From positions 1 to 9,157 of the forward strand of contig JBCCTV010000130.1 of the NCBI GenBank assembly GCA_039197915.1: DNA of 9,157 nt, in the 5' to 3' direction. A model generated the notes under the pieces. That model was given only the letters and a program-made list of their open reading frames with translations, made no database searches and was not told the origin of the DNA. The translations under genes were made by a program, and so were the position numbers. Each line of letters begins with the position of its first letter. The first letter of the stretch is position 1. This DNA comes from JAJFFW01 sp039197915. GTDB lineage: Bacteria > Pseudomonadota > Alphaproteobacteria > Caulobacterales > Parvularculaceae. Below, piece after piece: positions 1 to 5,620 of the stretch.

Positions 1-822
1 GCTCGCCAAACCGGGCGCGTTGGGGTCAAAGTCGGGCTCGTTGGCGAGCGCGAGAATATCGCCCGTTTCAACATCAATAACCCTTGCCCATCCGGCCGCC
101 GCCTCATAGCGATTAACAGCGTCAGCGAGCGCGTCTTCAACAATCTGTTGGGCGCGAATATCGATTGTTGTTTGCAAGGCGGCTTTTGGGCGCGTTTGGT
201 CAACCACATATTCAAGGCCCATGACGCCGCCCTCGCCTGGCGCTGTATGTCCGATTAAATGGGCGGCTAGTGCGCCTTGCGGATAAAACCTTTTCGTCAT
301 GGATCGAAAGTGGACGCCGCCTAATCCGAGCGCAAAAACCCGCTTTTGCTGGCGCGGCGTTAGATCATCAACAACGCTTACATATCGCCCGGCCGCCAAT
401 TTTTCAGCGAGCGCAGCAGCGTTAACGCTCGGGAGGACTTTTGCAAGTCTCGACGCGGTTTCCTCAGCATCCCAAACATCATCGCCTTCAATTTCAAGGG
501 CGGTCATGGGTAGGTTAACCGCAAGCAAGCGACCGTTCCGGTCCCAAATTTCGGGGCGCGATTCCGCGGCGATCCGACCGGTACCGCGACCGCCGGCGAA
601 AGTGGCGCGCTCATCCAAACTGACATAGGCGACCCGACCGCCAAGGGCGACGAATGCAACGCTGATGCAAACGGCGCACATGCCAATTCGCCGCCGAGCC
701 GCAGCGGTCGCTTTTGCGCGCCCGCCCAAAACAGTTGCATGGGGCGCGTCAGGCGCAGCGCCCGAGGCGCCAGCATCCAGGAGGTAGGCCGTCGGTTTCT
801 TCCGCCTATTGAATAGTTTCAT
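1..822 (-). CDS. ftsI: FtsI / PBP3-type septal peptidoglycan transpeptidase, N-terminal part (cut by left edge)
   Basis: Class B penicillin-binding protein that cross-links septal peptidoglycan in the divisome, partnered with FtsW, FtsL and FtsB. The frame is open from the ATG at 822 down to base 1 (274 codons). Visible in order: a basic N-terminal cytoplasmic stretch, one membrane anchor at about residues 45-65, the pedestal motif RPEIWDRNGRLLA from residue 89, a later segment RFYPQGALAAHLIG followed by GVMGLEY, then TTIDIRAQQIVEDAL, and TGDILALANEPDFDPN just before the edge. These are typical of FtsI/PBP2-type proteins; the SxxK transpeptidase motif would lie beyond the window. An in-frame TAG sits 9 nt upstream of the ATG, so the start cannot lie farther upstream. 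The Shine-Dalgarno is poor: an AGGG directly abuts the ATG and an AAGGG lies about 13 nt away. It is fourth in the mraZ-rsmH-ftsL-ftsI order, 63 nt after ftsL, and is probably co-transcribed. FtsI rather than another class B PBP is inferred from that context. Confidence 0.93.
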   Translation of the reverse strand, partial: MKLFNRRKKPTAYLLDAGASGAAPDAPHATVLGGRAKATAAARRRIGMCAVCISVAFVALGGRVAYVSLDERATFAGGRGTGRIAAESRPEIWDRNGRLLAVNLPMTALEIEGDDVWDAEETASRLAKVLPSVNAAALAEKLAAGRYVSVVDDLTPRQQKRVFALGLGGVHFRSMTKRFYPQGALAAHLIGHTAPGEGGVMGLEYVVDQTRPKAALQTTIDIRAQQIVEDALADAVNRYEAAAGWARVIDVETGDILALANEPDFDPNAPGLAS

Positions 823-885
823 CCCTCGCTACCAACCCTTTTTTCGGCGCCCTTTAAACACTTCAACATTCGGAAGGAGACCGCC

Positions 886-1248
886 CTATTCCGCGAATCG
901 AGCGTCCGCCATGGCGATGGCGTAGTTAATAATGTCCGCTTCACCGGGGACATTCATAGGCGCCGGCGCATCGTCGCCCAGCGCTTCAGCAAAATCAGCG
1001 GCGGAAATAATCTGTACGCCTTCCGTCGGACGCAACGTCGTCAGACTGTTTGCTATTTCCATCAGCCGTTCGGGGCGCTCGAGATGCGCAATATCGGTGC
1101 GCAGAAGTTGGATCTGGCGACGCTCTTCCGTCTGCTGACGGTCAATTTTGGCAATGCGCTCCCTGGCGTCAGTAACGCGCGCCTCAGTCTGATACCGGGC
1201 AAACGCAACACTCGCGAGGCAAACAATTATCAGGAAAAGCCGGGTCAT
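886..1248 (-). CDS. ftsL: FtsL-like divisome protein
   Basis: Small bitopic inner-membrane protein of 120 residues, expected to join FtsB/FtsQ and to activate FtsWI at the septum. Residues 3-18 (LFLIIVCLASVAFA) form a single hydrophobic segment. It is followed by a charged, heptad-like coiled-coil stretch at about 20-60 (ARERIAKIDRQQTEERRQI) and the FtsL-type phrase LERPERLMEIAN near residues 58-69. The start is ATG 1248, which overlaps the rsmH stop as ATGA and suggests translational coupling; a GGAG lies 9 nt upstream. The frame is open to 1389, but the extra 47 residues lie inside the rsmH coding region and add nothing FtsL-like. The C-terminal ~45 residues (acidic, ending FAE) are variable in the family. 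FtsL is poorly conserved in sequence, so the call rests on topology, coiled coil and position between rsmH and ftsI. Confidence 0.87.
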   Translation of the reverse strand: MTRLFLIIVCLASVAFARYQTEARVTDARERIAKIDRQQTEERRQIQLLRTDIAHLERPERLMEIANSLTTLRPTEGVQIISAADFAEALGDDAPAPMNVPGEADIINYAIAMADARFAE

Positions 1249-2270
1249 GAGCCTGTACTCCATTGGCTGAGAAAAGGTGTAAAAATTGGCGTTCGGGGCG
1301 CAAATGCGCTCATGTCTTCGCGCGCTGGTGCTGCTGTTCTGGTTCCATACCGTAGCTTCGCCGAGCGCGCCCTTGCGTTCCGCGTGCATTCCTCTGCGGT
1401 CGGCGCAATCGCTTTAGACGCGCCCTCAAATGTTGGCGACGGCGCGGCGTCTACGGGCGCGTGACGGGAGGCCGTCGGCGCGGACCGCGTCCTCTCAGCA
1501 AAAAATCGCTTTGCAATGCGGTCTTCTAAGGAGTGAAAAGACACAATCACCAGGCGTCCGCCAGGCTTGATAACGGCTTCAGCCGCCAGCAACGCACGCA
1601 CAAATTGCCCAAGCTCGTCATTTACAAATATCCGGATCGCCTGGAAGGTCCGCGTTGCCGGATGGATTTTGTCTTCTCGTTTCCCGGGCGCAGCGTTGGC
1701 GATAATGTCAGCGAGCGCCAAGGTCGTGTCTATTGGCTTTGACGCTCGAGCCGCGACGATTGCGCGGGCGATCAAATTGGCTTTGCGCTCTTCCCCATAA
1801 AGACGGAAAATCGCCGCAAGGTCACGCGCATCGGAGCCGTTTACGAGATCAAAAGCGTTCGGCCGCCCGCCATCCATGCGCATGGAGAGCGGACCGTCAG
1901 TACGGAAAGAAAATCCCCTCTGGGATTGATCTAACTGCATTGACGACACGCCCAAATCGAAGACAACGCCGTCAACCGCATCGATGCGTAAATCCTCGAT
2001 CGCGGCCCTCATCCCGTCAAAGGGCGTTTCAACAACGAAAAGACAGTCCCCATAGGCCCTACCCCAATTTTGGGCGGCTTTAATGACGTCCGGATCTCGG
2101 TCGAGGGCTACAACGCGAACCCCTGCGCCTGCGCCTGCGCCTAAGATCGCACGGCTGTAGCCGCCGGCGCCCAGCGTGGCGTCAATATAAGTTTCACCGG
2201 CGACTGGCCCTAACGCTTCTAGAACTTCCGCCAGCAGAACAGGCTCATGCTGCAGGGCGTCGCTGGGCAT
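1245..2270 (-). CDS. rsmH: 16S rRNA (cytosine1402-N4)-methyltransferase RsmH (MraW)
   Basis: SAM-dependent methyltransferase that N4-methylates C1402 of 16S rRNA in the decoding site. The 341-residue product starts MPSDALQHEPVLLAEVLEAL. It then shows DATLGAGGYS (SAM-binding glycine loop), ALDRDP (acidic residue expected to bind the SAM ribose), FDLGVSSMQLD followed by RGFSF, LSMRMDGG, IHPATRTFQAIRIFVNDEL, GGRLVIVSFHSLEDRI and the terminal NARARSAKLR. All of these are RsmH hallmarks. About 30 residues follow LR (to FLSQWSTGS), a tail somewhat longer than in many homologues. A hexanucleotide tandem repeat at 2122-2142 encodes Gly-Ala repeats (GAGAGAG) between the SAM loop and the LDRDP strand. 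The start at ATG 2270 puts the conserved HEPVLL near the N-terminus and lies 5 nt after the mraZ stop; no strong Shine-Dalgarno is visible, so coupling to mraZ translation is likely. The frame is open upstream, but there it is only the shadow of mraZ. Confidence 0.97.
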   Translation of the reverse strand: MPSDALQHEPVLLAEVLEALGPVAGETYIDATLGAGGYSRAILGAGAGAGVRVVALDRDPDVIKAAQNWGRAYGDCLFVVETPFDGMRAAIEDLRIDAVDGVVFDLGVSSMQLDQSQRGFSFRTDGPLSMRMDGGRPNAFDLVNGSDARDLAAIFRLYGEERKANLIARAIVAARASKPIDTTLALADIIANAAPGKREDKIHPATRTFQAIRIFVNDELGQFVRALLAAEAVIKPGGRLVIVSFHSLEDRIAKRFFAERTRSAPTASRHAPVDAAPSPTFEGASKAIAPTAEECTRNARARSAKLRYGTRTAAPAREDMSAFAPRTPIFTPFLSQWSTGS

Positions 2271-2275
2271 ACGGA

Positions 2276-2794
2276 TTAAGCTGTAGGAGCGCCGGGCCTG
2301 GCGCTTGTTTGCAGGGGCGCTTCGCGTAACGCCATCCGCGCGTCCCGCGCGAGGGCCCGCGCGTCCGTCACAAGTTTCTCCGCGACTTCCAGCGGCAAAA
2401 TCTGGAAATACCCGCCGCGGCCGATAAAACACACCTCGCCGCTCAACCCGGCAAATTCGATGAACGGTTTCGGGAGAATTGTACGCCCTTCCTTGTCGAT
2501 CGTCAGTGTGCGGGCCTGCCCCATGAAAGCGAGCTCGAACGCTTCCCTGGTCGGATCGAACGGGTCCATCTGTGCTAGGCGGGCTTGCCAGACATCCAAC
2601 AGGTCCAGGCCGCCGCAATCGAGAAAAGGACCGGCTACCGATGGCGCACATATGAAGCCGTTTCTCTCTTCAGATCCGTCTTTTTGGTCAGCATCAAGAC
2701 TGGCCCGTATTTCCGCGGGCACAGGCAATCGACCCTTCGGGTCAAGTCGCTTCGTATGCGAACCTGTGAATAAGGCATTCGCCAGCCGCGCCAT
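2276..2794 (-). CDS. mraZ: Transcriptional regulator MraZ
   Basis: DNA-binding AbrB/SpoVT-fold regulator that sits first in the dcw cluster and is known in other bacteria to repress its own operon. The protein carries the two MraZ repeats: the first has RLDPKGRLPVPAEIR near the N-terminus, the second LTIDKEGRTILPKPFIEFAGL near residues 95-120. Both keep the D-x-(K/E)-G-R core of the family. At 172 residues it is longer than the roughly 140-150 usual; the extra length includes an insertion after the first repeat (DADQKDGSEERNGF) and an Ala/Arg-rich tail. Two in-frame ATGs compete, 2803 and 2794. I chose 2794 (MARLANALFTG) because AAGGA lies 8 nt upstream of it but directly abuts the 2803 ATG. 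It is read divergently from ctrA across a 660-nt region containing a candidate MraZ operator at 2871-2915. Confidence 0.95.
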   Translation of the reverse strand: MARLANALFTGSHTKRLDPKGRLPVPAEIRASLDADQKDGSEERNGFICAPSVAGPFLDCGGLDLLDVWQARLAQMDPFDPTREAFELAFMGQARTLTIDKEGRTILPKPFIEFAGLSGEVCFIGRGGYFQILPLEVAEKLVTDARALARDARMALREAPLQTSARPGAPTA

Positions 2795-2870
2795 TTTCAA
2801 CATCCTTTTTCGGCCGCCCTGTGCACAACCGGCGGTTCTGTGCCGGGAAAACAGACGACGGCGAAAAAGC

Positions 2871-2915
2871 TGGTTTATATTGACTAAAGCTGGGTTACCA
2901 TGGTGAAGACTGGGT
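2871..2915. promoter_or_regulatory. Candidate MraZ operator: five 10-bp-phased TGGGT-like repeats
   Basis: Pentamers begin exactly every 10 bp: TGGTT (2871), TGACT (2881), TGGGT (2891), TGGTG (2901), TGGGT (2911). Three of them are preceded by GC or AC. MraZ of E. coli is known to bind TGGGN direct repeats separated by 5-bp spacers near the mra promoter, which is this layout. The repeats read TGGG on the plus strand, opposite to mraZ transcription; I am not sure which orientation is usual relative to the gene. The array lies 77-121 bp upstream of the mraZ ATG and covers the candidate mraZ promoter, so autorepression is the natural inference. The second member (TGACT) is degenerate. Confidence 0.65.
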
Positions 2916-2921
2916 CGTCAA
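2893..2921 (-). promoter_or_regulatory. Possible mraZ (dcw) promoter
   Basis: On the minus strand TTGACG (2921-2916) is followed after 17 nt by GTAACC (2898-2893). The -35 matches the consensus in five of six positions; the -10 is weak, as is common in alphaproteobacteria. A start just downstream would give an untranslated leader of roughly 90 nt. The elements lie inside the TGGG repeat array, so a bound MraZ would block them. Prediction by eye only. Confidence 0.3.
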
Positions 2922-3028
2922 AGAAAAATAGCGACTGGCGAAAAGAAATTGCCTCCGAAAGTATCCAGAAATTTATTCGGTCCGCCGCAGATAGCGACGT
3001 CTTGGTCTCCCGGGAGCGGCAGCAATGG

Positions 3029-3075
3029 ACTTGGATTGATCGTCAGAAAACTGGGATTGATCGTCAGAAAATTGG
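3029..3075. repeat. 21-bp tandem repeat, about 2.2 copies
   Basis: The 17-mer GATTGATCGTCAGAAAA occurs identically at 3034-3050 and 3055-3071. With the preceding ACTTG/ACTGG the unit is 21 bp (3029-3049, 3050-3070) with one mismatch, and a partial third unit starts at 3071 (ATTGG). A degenerate relative lacking the ATTGA part, beginning ACTGGG at 2909, sits in the MraZ array. The period equals two helical turns, which suits a protein-binding site, but 21 is also seven codons. No convincing gene spans it: the open frames here (2900-3242 plus strand, 2918-3218 minus strand) have no family features. Confidence 0.85.
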
Positions 3076-3295
3076 CGCGCATGGGACCGGGAAACGTCTT
3101 GACCACCACAGCAATGGAAATCCGTTGTTGCATCGCGAGACGCCCGTTTGGATCCGTAACGGCGCTTAAGATTCAAAAACGTTACGCCTTTAATTCGGTA
3201 AATATTGAAGCACGCCAAACGTGTGGAAAAAGTCGGCCATGAGCTGTCACGCCATAGGCGCAGCCAGTGATTGCAACCTCAACGTGTTGCACATT

Positions 3296-3344
3296 GGTTA
3301 ACCCCGTTGACGAGACTCAGTGCAAATTCTTATCGCGGTTAACC
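3296..3344 (+). promoter_or_regulatory. Candidate ctrA promoter with CtrA half-sites and a CcrM site
   Basis: The palindrome GGTTAACC occurs at 3296-3303 and again at 3337-3344. Between them lie TTGACG (3307-3312), a plausible -35, and TTATCG (3330-3335), a weak -10 at 17-nt spacing. A GACTC (GANTC, CcrM methylation target) at 3314-3318 sits inside the spacer. TTAACC is the core half-site of CtrA. In Caulobacter the ctrA promoters are known to be controlled by CcrM methylation and by CtrA itself, so this layout suggests autoregulation and replication-coupled control. Neither palindrome has a full TTAA-N7-TTAA partner; the second is followed at N7 spacing by GAAA. A second GANTC (GATTC, 3170-3174) lies farther upstream. 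Confidence 0.5.
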
Positions 3345-3455
3345 TTTATGAAATGAAATCAACCTTACCGTCTGCCGGCGAAAACAAGAAAAGACCGCGC
3401 GCGGGCGTCTCCCGGGATCGCGCGGGACGTAAGAGAAGCGAATAGGAGAGTCTTC

Positions 3456-4157
3456 ATGCGGGTACTGCTGATAGAGGACGATGGGGCGACGGCGCAGAGC
3501 ATTGAACTGATGCTCAAATCAGATGGCTTCAACGTCTACACAACTGACCTCGGCGAGGAAGGGGTCGATTTAGGCAAAGTCTACGACTACGACATCATCT
3601 TGTTGGATTTGAACTTACCCGACATGACTGGCTTTGACGTTTTGAAGTCTCTTCGCGTTTCAAAAGTCAACACGCCAATTCTTATCCTCACAGGCCAGGG
3701 CGACATCGAAACGAAAGTGCGCGGCCTGGGCTTCGGTGCTGACGACTATATGACGAAGCCATTCCACAAAGACGAGCTCGTTGCGCGCATTCACGCCATC
3801 GTGCGCCGGTCGAAAGGTCATTCACAATCTGTGATCACGACGGGCGAGCTGGTTGTGAACCTCGACGCCAAAACCGTTGAAGTGGCGGGACAACGCGTTC
3901 ACCTCACCGGAAAAGAATATCAAATGCTCGAACTCCTTTCACTTCGAAAAGGGACAACGCTGACAAAAGAGATGTTCTTGAACCATCTCTATGGCGGAAT
4001 GGACGAGCCTGAATTGAAAATCATCGACGTCTTCATTTGCAAGCTGCGCAAGAAACTCGCCGCAGCGACTGCCGGAGAGCACTACATTGAAACCGTCTGG
4101 GGCCGCGGCTACGTCCTGCGCGACCCAACGGAAGAAAAAGCAGCATCCGTCGCATAA
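3456..4157 (+). CDS. ctrA: Cell-cycle master response regulator CtrA
   Basis: OmpR/PhoB-family response regulator that, when phosphorylated through the CckA-ChpT relay, controls cell-cycle, motility and division genes in alphaproteobacteria and can block replication initiation. Of 233 residues, the receiver domain spans about 1-120: acidic pocket E7, D8 and D9, phospho-acceptor D51 in IILLDLNLPDMTGFD, T79 and K101 in YMTKPF. The winged-helix domain (about 125-225) has LTGKEYQMLELLSLRKG, the recognition-helix region KIIDVFICKLRKKL and the wing VWGRGYVLRD. D51 and the overall length match CtrA closely, more so than other OmpR-type regulators. The chain ends ASVA; in Caulobacter the last two small hydrophobic residues of CtrA form the ClpXP degron, so regulated proteolysis is plausible. 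AGGAG at 3444-3448 lies 7 nt before the ATG. It is divergent from mraZ and single-gene, followed by a strong terminator. Confidence 0.97.
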   Translation: MRVLLIEDDGATAQSIELMLKSDGFNVYTTDLGEEGVDLGKVYDYDIILLDLNLPDMTGFDVLKSLRVSKVNTPILILTGQGDIETKVRGLGFGADDYMTKPFHKDELVARIHAIVRRSKGHSQSVITTGELVVNLDAKTVEVAGQRVHLTGKEYQMLELLSLRKGTTLTKEMFLNHLYGGMDEPELKIIDVFICKLRKKLAAATAGEHYIETVWGRGYVLRDPTEEKAASVA

Positions 4158-4190
4158 AAAATCGCTAAAATTTCAATTGCATTTACGCCT

Positions 4191-4214
4191 CGCCTCGTGC
4201 GAGGCGTTTTTTTT
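4191..4214 (+). terminator. Intrinsic terminator of ctrA
   Basis: The perfect 6-bp stem CGCCTC/GAGGCG (4191-4196, 4201-4206) closes a GTGC loop and runs directly into eight T (4207-4214). It lies 33 nt after the ctrA stop, so ctrA is probably monocistronic and the next gene needs its own promoter. Confidence 0.92.
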
Positions 4215-4283
4215 GAGATGGTTATTGCGCTGTAAAAATAATCCGTGTATCTCCGCGCTCCAATTTGAGAAAGGGACCTAATT

Positions 4284-4322
4284 ATGGCCTGCATGAAAGA
4301 CCAGTTACCCGCCTCAATCTGA
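4284..4322 (+). CDS. Possible 12-residue leader peptide
   Basis: A short frame encodes MACMKDQLPASI then TGA. AAGGGA (4270-4275) lies 8 nt before its ATG, better than many real starts here. It ends one base before the first of two alternative hairpins and lies about 110 nt upstream of the next large gene, the layout of a translated leader in an attenuator. It contains no run of one amino acid that would point to a sensed metabolite. A frame this short can arise by chance, so this is a weak call. Confidence 0.22.
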   Translation: MACMKDQLPASI

Positions 4323-4375
4323 CTACGCCGCCTTTCGCCAAGCGATTAAGGCGTAGCCGGACGGCCGCCTAATCG
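4323..4375 (+). promoter_or_regulatory. Two mutually exclusive hairpins upstream of the 4431 gene
   Basis: CTACGCC (4323-4329) pairs perfectly with GGCGTAG (4350-4356). CGATTAAGGCG (4343-4353) pairs with CGCCTAATCG (4366-4375) with one bulged A. The stems share bases 4350-4353, so only one can form. Neither is followed by a T tract, so if this switches anything it would act on translation or through another factor. Farther on, a TTAACC CtrA half-site lies at 4395-4400. The regulatory role is inference. Confidence 0.3.
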
Positions 4376-4430
4376 AAACGTCGCCTTTTGCGCGTTAACC
4401 GCACGCTGCTCCCAGGACGGAGCGCGTCAC

Positions 4431-5471
4431 TTGACGAAAGTTAGACTAATGAAAATTCAATTCGATCATCCTCTCGGGGATGACGCTCTCCATTTGTCCG
4501 AAGACAAATTGAACTTTGGCGCTTATGGGCCAGCAACCCCTATTGTCGCAGAAATATGTCGCGCCCAAGGGTTGAGTACAGACGAAGCGCTCGGCTTTTC
4601 GAGACGCGATGTCCATAAAGCGGCGTTTGCTTATGCGGCGATGGGAAACCGTGTGCGCAATGGGAAAACGTTCGCCTATTTCGCGCGGTCATTCCGAGAA
4701 AAGCCTTATCGAACACTGTTTGCGAAGGTTGCGCCAGATGCGCCGCCCGGCGCCCACGGATTGGCGATGAAAATAAATGGCCGCCCGTGGCGCCAGAGCA
4801 GCTATCGGCGCCTTGTTGCGCTCGCAGGCGATCAAGAAGCGCTAAAAGTACTGCGCCATGAACGCAGACTGACACGACGCGATCTCTTTATTCTAAACGC
4901 CCTGCCGGAAGGTTTTCGGTCGCCCGCAATGCTCCAAGCGGCGCGAAAGAAAGGCAGCGCGCATGACGTTGTCTTCGCCATAACGATCGGAAAACGTATT
5001 CGGCCTGACCTTGATGACAGGCAATTGCGCGTTAGCCTTGAAGCCGCGAGCACCAGTGGACTTCGGAAGTGGGTACGCAGACAGTTTCGTCACGCGCCGT
5101 TCCCGGCGCCGCCGACGGAAAGCATCAAGCTAACCGATGGGCGTATCTTGGTTCCAATTGAAGACTATGAGACGCTAGCGGCTCACGCGCGGGCCTTTGA
5201 CAATTGCATAAGGGATTACCTGCGGGCAATTTTGCTGAGAGGCTCATGTTTCTATTGGTTCGGTGACAAAAGCCGACGCGCAGATATCGCAATAGTTGAG
5301 CTCAAGAACCTGACCGTTGCCGGATGGTTCGTGCACGAGATCCTTGGGCCGGAAAATGCAGAAATTCGGTTTGACGACAGGCAGGCAATTCTCGCAGCGT
5401 TTCGTCAGCATGACATTTATCCGACGCCACAAGCAGCCAGGGCGAATGGGTATTGGGACTTGCCGTTATGA
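4431..5471 (+). CDS. Protein of unknown function with PcfJ-like C-terminal region
   Basis: A soluble, basic, Arg-rich protein of 346 residues with no signal peptide or membrane segment. Its C-terminal part (about 240-320) resembles the PcfJ-like domain: a helix with FDNCIRDYL (residues 256-264, C259), a strand region YWFGDKSRRADIAIVEL (275-291), and WFVHEILGPENAEI (299-312, N309). PcfJ-type proteins usually show a Cys in an (H)NC..Y helix, then strands ending in a G..N turn. The domain was named from the enterococcal plasmid pCF10 and has no well-established biochemical role. The N-terminal 230 residues match nothing I recognise. The start is uncertain: TTG 4431 has GGAG 8 nt upstream, whereas ATG 4449 (MKIQFDHPLG, 340 residues) has only a weak GAAAG. 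It follows the ctrA terminator, so it has its own promoter. Codon use does not obviously differ from its neighbours. That it is a real gene is well supported; the PcfJ assignment is moderate. Confidence 0.8.
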   Translation: MTKVRLMKIQFDHPLGDDALHLSEDKLNFGAYGPATPIVAEICRAQGLSTDEALGFSRRDVHKAAFAYAAMGNRVRNGKTFAYFARSFREKPYRTLFAKVAPDAPPGAHGLAMKINGRPWRQSSYRRLVALAGDQEALKVLRHERRLTRRDLFILNALPEGFRSPAMLQAARKKGSAHDVVFAITIGKRIRPDLDDRQLRVSLEAASTSGLRKWVRRQFRHAPFPAPPTESIKLTDGRILVPIEDYETLAAHARAFDNCIRDYLRAILLRGSCFYWFGDKSRRADIAIVELKNLTVAGWFVHEILGPENAEIRFDDRQAILAAFRQHDIYPTPQAARANGYWDLPL

Positions 5472-5494
5472 GCAATGGGTATCACTTAGATCGA

Positions 5495-5524
5495 ACGGGT
5501 AGTATTATAATACTCAGTACCCGT
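5495..5524. promoter_or_regulatory. Nested palindrome containing TATAAT, upstream of the lipoprotein gene
   Basis: The arms ACGGGTA (5495-5501) and TACCCGT (5518-5524) enclose a perfect 14-bp palindrome AGTATTATAATACT (5501-5514). Its centre contains TATAAT (5506-5511), an exact -10 consensus that also reads as ATTATA on the other strand. No good -35 is seen 16-18 nt upstream. It lies 24 nt after the preceding stop and about 97 nt before the lipoprotein start. It could be an operator-bearing promoter; a terminator is less likely because no T run follows. Confidence 0.4.
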
Positions 5525-5620
5525 CTAATTCTTCGGTATTGGTGTATTGGCCTCACCGCCGTTTGCGAGAACAAACGCGACAGGCTAAGACCGTGTGAAT
5601 AAACGCGGGAGGCCAAACGA

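Noticed and set aside
1249..1389. Longer FtsL starting at 1389.
   Set aside because: The extra 47 residues lie inside rsmH and the ATGA overlap at 1248 is the normal start layout.
1533..2083. Plus-strand frames antisense to rsmH.
   Set aside because: The opposite strand carries all RsmH motifs; these are shadows.
2271..2651. Longer RsmH starting near 2651 (468 residues).
   Set aside because: The added 127 residues are the out-of-frame reading of mraZ; the conserved HEPVLL begins eight residues after ATG 2270.
2816..2832. DnaA-box-like sequences near TGTGCACAACC and at 3221 (TGTGGAAAA), suggesting an origin.
   Set aside because: Neither matches the 9-mer box TTATNCACA well and there is no cluster or AT-rich unwinding region with them.
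3029..3075. CRISPR-like repeat.
   Set aside because: The units are directly adjacent with no unique spacers, only about two copies, and there are no cas genes.
2900..3242. Overlapping plus- and minus-strand open frames in the mraZ-ctrA gap (89-97 residues plus strand, 71-81 minus strand).
   Set aside because: No family features and no supporting ribosome sites; the repeated residues (for example FLTINPS twice) simply come from the 21-bp tandem repeat. Competing frames overlap on both strands.
4109..4294. Minus-strand 61-residue frame across the ctrA terminator.
   Set aside because: It crosses the terminator hairpin and the ctrA end, with no ribosome site or family resemblance.
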